From assembly GCA_024291935.2 (NCBI GenBank), contig CM044312.1, forward strand, positions 72,745,001 to 72,809,000: 64,000 nt of DNA, in the 5' to 3' direction. The notes under the pieces are model-generated. The model saw only the letters and a program-made list of their open reading frames with translations. It ran no database searches and was not told the DNA's origin. This DNA comes from Okapia johnstoni (Eukaryota > Chordata > Mammalia > Artiodactyla > Giraffidae). This document shows, one piece after another, positions 59,183-64,000 of the stretch. The position numbers and the translations under genes were made by a program. Within the stretch, counting starts at the first letter, position 1, and each line of letters starts with the position of its first letter.

Positions 59183-61114
59183 TAATACCCCATGAAAAGA
59201 AATGCAAAAAAGAAAAATGGCTGTCTGAGGAGGCCTTACAGATAGCTGGGAAGAGAAGAGAAGCGAAAAGCACAGGAGAAAAGGAAAGAGATTCCCATCT
59301 GAATGCAGAGTTCCAAAGAATAGCAAGGAGAGATAAGAAAGCCTTCCTCAGCGATCAATGCAAAGAAATAGAGGAAAAAAACAGACTGGGAAAGACTAGA
59401 GATCTCTTCAAGAAAATTAGAGATACCAAAGGAATATTTCATGCAAAGATAGGCTCGATAAAGGACAGAAATAGTATGGACCTAACAGAAGCAGAAGATA
59501 TTAAGAAGAGGTGGCAAGAATACACAGAAGAACTGTACAAAAAAGATCTTCACGACCCAGATAATCACAATGGTGTGATCACTCACCTAGAGCCAGACAT
59601 CCTGGAATGTGAAGTCAAGTGGGCCTTAGAAAGCATCACTACAAACAAAGCTAGTAGAGGTGATGGAATTCCAGTTGAGCTATTTCAAATCCTGAAAGAT
59701 GACACTGTGAAAGTGCTGCACTCAACATGCCAGCAAATATGGAAAACTCAGAAGGGGCCACAGGCCTGGAAAAGGTCAGTTTTCGTTCCAATCCCAAAGA
59801 AAGGCAATGCCAAAGAATGCCCAAACTACTGCACAATTGAACTCATTTCACATGCTCGTAAAGTAATGTTCAAAATTCTCCAAGCCAGGCTTCAGCAATA
59901 CGTGAACCATGAACTTCCAGATGTTCAAACTGGTTTTAGAAAAGGCAGAGGAACCAGAGATCAAATTGCCAATATCCGCTGGATCATCGAAAAAGCAAGA
60001 GAGTTTCAGAAAAACATCTATTTCTGCTTTATTGACTATGCCAAAGCCTTTGACTGTGTGGATCACAATAAACTGTGGAAAATTCTGAAAGAGATGAGAG
60101 TACCAGACCATCTGACCTGTCTTTTGCGAAACCTGTATGCAGGTCAGAAAGCAACAGTTAGAACTGGACATGGAACAACAGACTGGTTCCAAATAGGAAA
60201 AGGAGTACGTCAAGGCTGTATATTGTCACCCTGCTTATTTAACTTATATGCAGAGTACATCATGAGAAACACTGGGCTGGAAGAAACACAAGCTGGAATC
60301 AAGATAGCTGGGAGAAATATCAATAACCTCAGATATGCAGATGACACCACCCTTATGGCAGAAAGTGAAGAAGAACTAAAGAGCCTCTGATGAAAGTGAA
60401 AGAGGAGAGTGAAAAAGTTGGCTTGAAGCTCAATGTTCAGAAAACTAAGATCACGGCATCTGGTCCCATCACTCCATGAGAAATAGATGGGGAAACAGTG
60501 TAAACAGTGTCAGACTTTCTTTTTTGGGGGGCTCCAAAATCACTTCTGATGGTGATTGCAGCCATGAAATTAAAAGACGCTTACTCCTTGGAAGGAAGGT
60601 TATGACCAACCTAGATAGCATATTTAAAAGCAGAGACATTACTTTGCCAACAAAAGTCCGTCTAGTCAAGGCTATGGTTTTTCCAGTGGTCATGTATGGA
60701 TGTGAGAGTTGGACGGTGAAGAAAGCTGAGCGCCAAAGAATTGATGCTTTTGAACTGTGGTGTTGGAGAAGACTCTTGAGAGTCCCTTGGACAGCAAGGA
60801 GATTCAATTAATCCATCCTAAAGGAGATCAATCCTGGGTGTTCATTGGAAGGACGAATGTTGAAGCTGAAACTCCAATACTTTGGCCACCTCATGCGAAG
60901 AGTTAACTCATTGGAAAAGACCCTGATGCTGGGTGGGATTGGGGGCTGGAGGAGAAGGGGACGACAGAGGATGAGATGGTTGGATGGCATCACCGACTCA
61001 ATGGACATGGGTTTGGGTAGACTCCGGGAGTTGGTGATGGACAGAGAGGCCTGGCATGCTGCAATTCATGGGGTTGCAAAGAGTTGGACACAACTGAGTG
61101 ACTGAACTGAACTG
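59183..61114 (+). mobile_element. BovB LINE with perfect target-site duplication
   Basis: Flanked by aataccaagcag at 59171-59182 and 61115-61126. Holds a 304-residue open frame (59476-60390) spanning reverse-transcriptase motifs to LRYADDTTLMAESEEELKSL, then a short deletion shifts the frame. The rest continues to the C-terminal part at 60845-61105. The least decayed BovB in the window. Confidence 0.95.
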
Positions 61115-62029
61115 AATACCAAGCAGATAACTACATTACATCTTTCTTCTGAGAGGAATGGGCTAAAATATGAAATCATCACCTTTGAAAAGTTAAAATG
61201 CTGCACAAAAGCTAAATGTGTTCTAACTTTTCATTTCTTGATTATTTCTAGCTAATTATTTTAAAATCACAAATAATTAATATAATCACAGACTAGGAAA
61301 GTTTATATATAAATGAAAATGGTAGATATTTGGCGAGACTGAAATTTACAAGAGAAAAGAAAATAGAAAGGATTAATAAATAAGCTAGGAATTAAGGAGA
61401 AATAGAAACTCAATAAATGATAGTAAGAATATAGGATAAATATTCTATTTTAAGATGAAGATAGCATATTAATATAAAGGATTTTAGCATAAAAACATGC
61501 TACAATCACAGTACAAAATCACAAGGTGTACCCTACATGTTTAATGTTGAAGCCTTGATGAATTATTACAATTCATGAACTAAAATTGAATACAATAGTA
61601 TAAAAAATAGAAGAAAACCAAGTCAATACAGTAAGACCAAATTACTCAGAGTTTACAGGAAAAATCAGGTAAACGTAGACAGTAGAAGTTTAAGCAAAAT
61701 TGAAGAGGTGGCTCAGGTCTCCGTGTTTTAGTTATTAGTGCCTGTGCCCCCTTGTAAGTAGAGGAACATCTGACTCAATCTTACCTAAATGAAAGCCTTT
61801 AGTAATCATATGTGGCATTGGTATGGCCTGGTTGGGTGCAGGGAGGATTTTCCACTTACCATAGTTTCCATCCACCCTTCTTCCCAGGAAAATCAAAAAA
61901 TATATACAATCAAAATAAAAGCAATATACTTGCTATGAAAAATTACAACTTCAGAACAAGTCTTCTTACATTTCTTTCAATCAGGTTATTGACTATATGC
62001 TGTCTTATACAGACATTCTGGAGCTGCCA

Positions 62030-62130
62030 CTGATAATGACTGACCTTCTATTATGCACAAAAATTATGATAACCACTTTACATGAATTATCACAACTAAT
62101 CTCTAAGAAAATTTTATATTTCCAGTGGCC
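62030..62130 (-). mobile_element. MIR-like remnant (copy 2)
   Basis: Counterpart of 23105-23215: tctattatgcacaaaaatta and tttacatgaattatcacaac. Weak. Confidence 0.4.
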
Positions 62131-63407
62131 AGGGATTCACCAGCATCCATTCTATCTATCTTTTTTGAGACATTACAGAAAATTTTAACAGTGCAAATCT
62201 GTTCCTTTTCTAAATGTGACATCAGTCAAACCGAATTATTAAGAAAAGTAAAACAGGACATGGAACAGTATTTTCTGTATGTAAGAATGAGAACTTGGGC
62301 CTAGGAAGACCACTCAATCTTTTGTTCTGATGCTTTCTGCCTGTATTTATTCACTATAAAGACTGAATACTTCTGCCTGTAATCCATCTGAACAGAATAT
62401 TCAAAATGCTAATCTAATATATTCACATTGTAATGAAGGAACTATTGTATCACCTTTAAGACCTCTGTTAGTCAAGTAACAAATAACTTATAATTAAACA
62501 AAGTAATGCACATGCCCGTTTATACAATAGACAGAAAAGATTATCCACTTAAAAGCCATATTATAACAAAAACTTGTTCTAGTGGGAAAATTCACATTTC
62601 AAAATGAAGTGTAATAGTTGTAAATTTTTCAGTATCTTCCCTGTAACTGTTACATGATATATTTCATCAATGCTTAGTGAACCCTGAATATCCAGTATCT
62701 TGGGTCTCTACATGGTTAAATTAAGGTGAAAGATGGAGAACTCCCTAATGTGTCACTGTCAACAAGTATATCGATTTTTCTTAAACATCTGACTGTTACA
62801 GTGGAAAGCTACTGCTCTTTACACAATGTTTTCTTTTTTTTCTTTACAAACAGAGAACACTGTTCTCTATGGATTACTTGATTTAGTAGATTTAGAAGAA
62901 TCACAGATATAGATTTCCTTAAACAGGCCTCATGTTGAATATTTAATAATTATGCCTGTGGGCAGATTTATAAACCAATTGAAAAATAAAAAGATGGATG
63001 TACAGGAGGGAATAAAGCAAAGATGGTAGAGCTAAGGTGTGGTTTTATTCACAGAGAGAATAAACCAATAGTCTTTTTGAAAGTAGCAGTACATATACCG
63101 CTGAAGGGAGGATGGGCTGAAGGGACAGCGAAGAGTGGAAACGCTCGTGCAGAGCAGATTTAATGAGTGACCCTCCTTATCTGACTGCGTGCAGCTCTTG
63201 AGAGCTGGGAAGGCAGCTTCCATGTTCCCTGGAAAGGGAAAATAATTGTCTCATCCATGAAGTGCATCAGAGAATTTTTCTCTCCAGCTTGAGAAGCTGG
63301 GCTAATTACTAGAAAATATGACATCTTCAATATGAAGAATGTCAGAATTAACTATTTTTTTCACAATTTTCTGATAAGTACTAAGTACTTACCTTTCTTC
63401 TTTCCAG

Positions 63408-63640
63408 GGAGCAAATGAGTCTTCACATTCATGCATCAGCTATGTCAGGACCATTCTTAATATCGACCTACAAAATGAAGATTTGATATGCTTTATCTTT
63501 GCAAGCACACCTTATCCTATAGTTGAAGAACTAGTGGCATTTTTTATTTTTGTTTTGCACTGAGCATAAGCACATTTCTAAAGGATTACTAAGATGCCAC
63601 CCACACTTTGAACAAAAAATAGGTACCTTTTAAAATTCAA
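63408..63640 (+). other. Relic of the 3' UTR exon of CD36-like copy 2
   Basis: Homologous to 24528-24760 and preceded by a ctttccag acceptor. The AATAAA of copy 1 is not conserved, so transcripts would need another poly(A) site, perhaps beyond the window. Confidence 0.45.
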
Positions 63641-64000
63641 CATACACACACAATTGAATTAAGTTTCTACAGACCTCACTTATTCATGATACAATTATTT
63701 TTATTTGGTATTGATTTACTAATTGGTTCCCTGGTGGTAAATATGGCAGAGGAGTGGACAACCTAAACAAATCCTGGATGTTGAACAGTTGTCTTCCTCA
63801 AAAAGGAAATATCATTACCCTTATCAGTGTCCCTGCAACAACACAGACCCCAAGACTGTTGGTACATTGCATTTCATGAGGATCAACTATTTTGAAAGGC
63901 ATTTAAGAATGGTAACCAAATGCTTGGCCTCTGAACCATTTATTATACATTACTTCAGTTTCTTTCTTTATGGAATTATTTGTAATCATGCTCTCTTTAA
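63641..64000. other. Sequence downstream of copy 2
   Basis: Homology with the end of the copy 1 unit fades near 63715. No gene or repeat recognised in the rest. Confidence 0.6.

Larger units (their letters stand above)
58945..63407. other. 3' UTR intron of copy 2
   Basis: Equivalent to 22094-24527 plus a BovB of about 1.9 kb. No coding sequence outside the BovB. Confidence 0.6.

Noticed and set aside
59476..60390. A 304-residue open frame as a host gene
   Set aside because: Again BovB reverse transcriptase, bounded by a target-site duplication.

Overview
This is a stretch of mammalian nuclear DNA, almost certainly from a ruminant. The genes are split into short exons by long AT-rich introns. 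The interspersed repeats are the ruminant set: RTE-type BovB LINEs, many tRNA-derived Bov-tA/Bov-A2 and CHR-type SINEs, artiodactyl L1, and ERV LTRs. The sequence alone does not let me tell cattle from sheep, goat or a related species.

The only genes I can support are two tandem, same-strand (+) copies of a CD36-family scavenger receptor (platelet glycoprotein 4-like). Copy 1 has eleven coding exons between 2713 and 22093 and a probable 3' UTR exon at 24528-24760. Copy 2 has the same eleven exons between 32595 and 58944 and a relic of the UTR exon at 63408. Every exon pair has the same length and phase (161, 148, 180, 92, 47, 70, 188, 119, 74, 55 nt, then the terminal exon). Together they align without gaps to residues 41-472 of human CD36. 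By hand count the two copies share about 83% of their amino acids (353 of 426). The exon for residues 1-40 (N-terminal tail and first membrane helix) is not in the window for either copy.

The homologous units run from about 1567 to 24825 and from about 30389 to 63715. Copy 2 is roughly 10 kb longer because of later BovB, L1, SINE and LTR insertions. Several of these have a matching empty site in copy 1, and copy 1 has some insertions that copy 2 lacks. Old repeats (MER5-like, MIR-like, an old antisense L1 piece, a GT microsatellite) occur in both units and so predate the duplication.

Copy 1 has canonical splice sites, all six extracellular cysteines and a full C-terminal tail. Its exon for residues 144-203 is strongly diverged, and Lys164, the fatty-acid-contacting lysine, is Asn. 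Copy 2 keeps Lys164 but has a GC splice donor, arginines in the second membrane helix, an early stop that removes the last six residues, one lost palmitoylation cysteine and a lost poly(A) signal. It also has a tandem ghost of its 180-nt exon. Copy 2 may be decaying, or may be a functionally altered paralog.

The rest of the window is intron, intergenic DNA and retroelements. I found no tRNA, rRNA, CRISPR array, operon or prokaryotic-type system. The interest lies in how a duplicated lipid receptor gene has diverged, not in a new kind of system.
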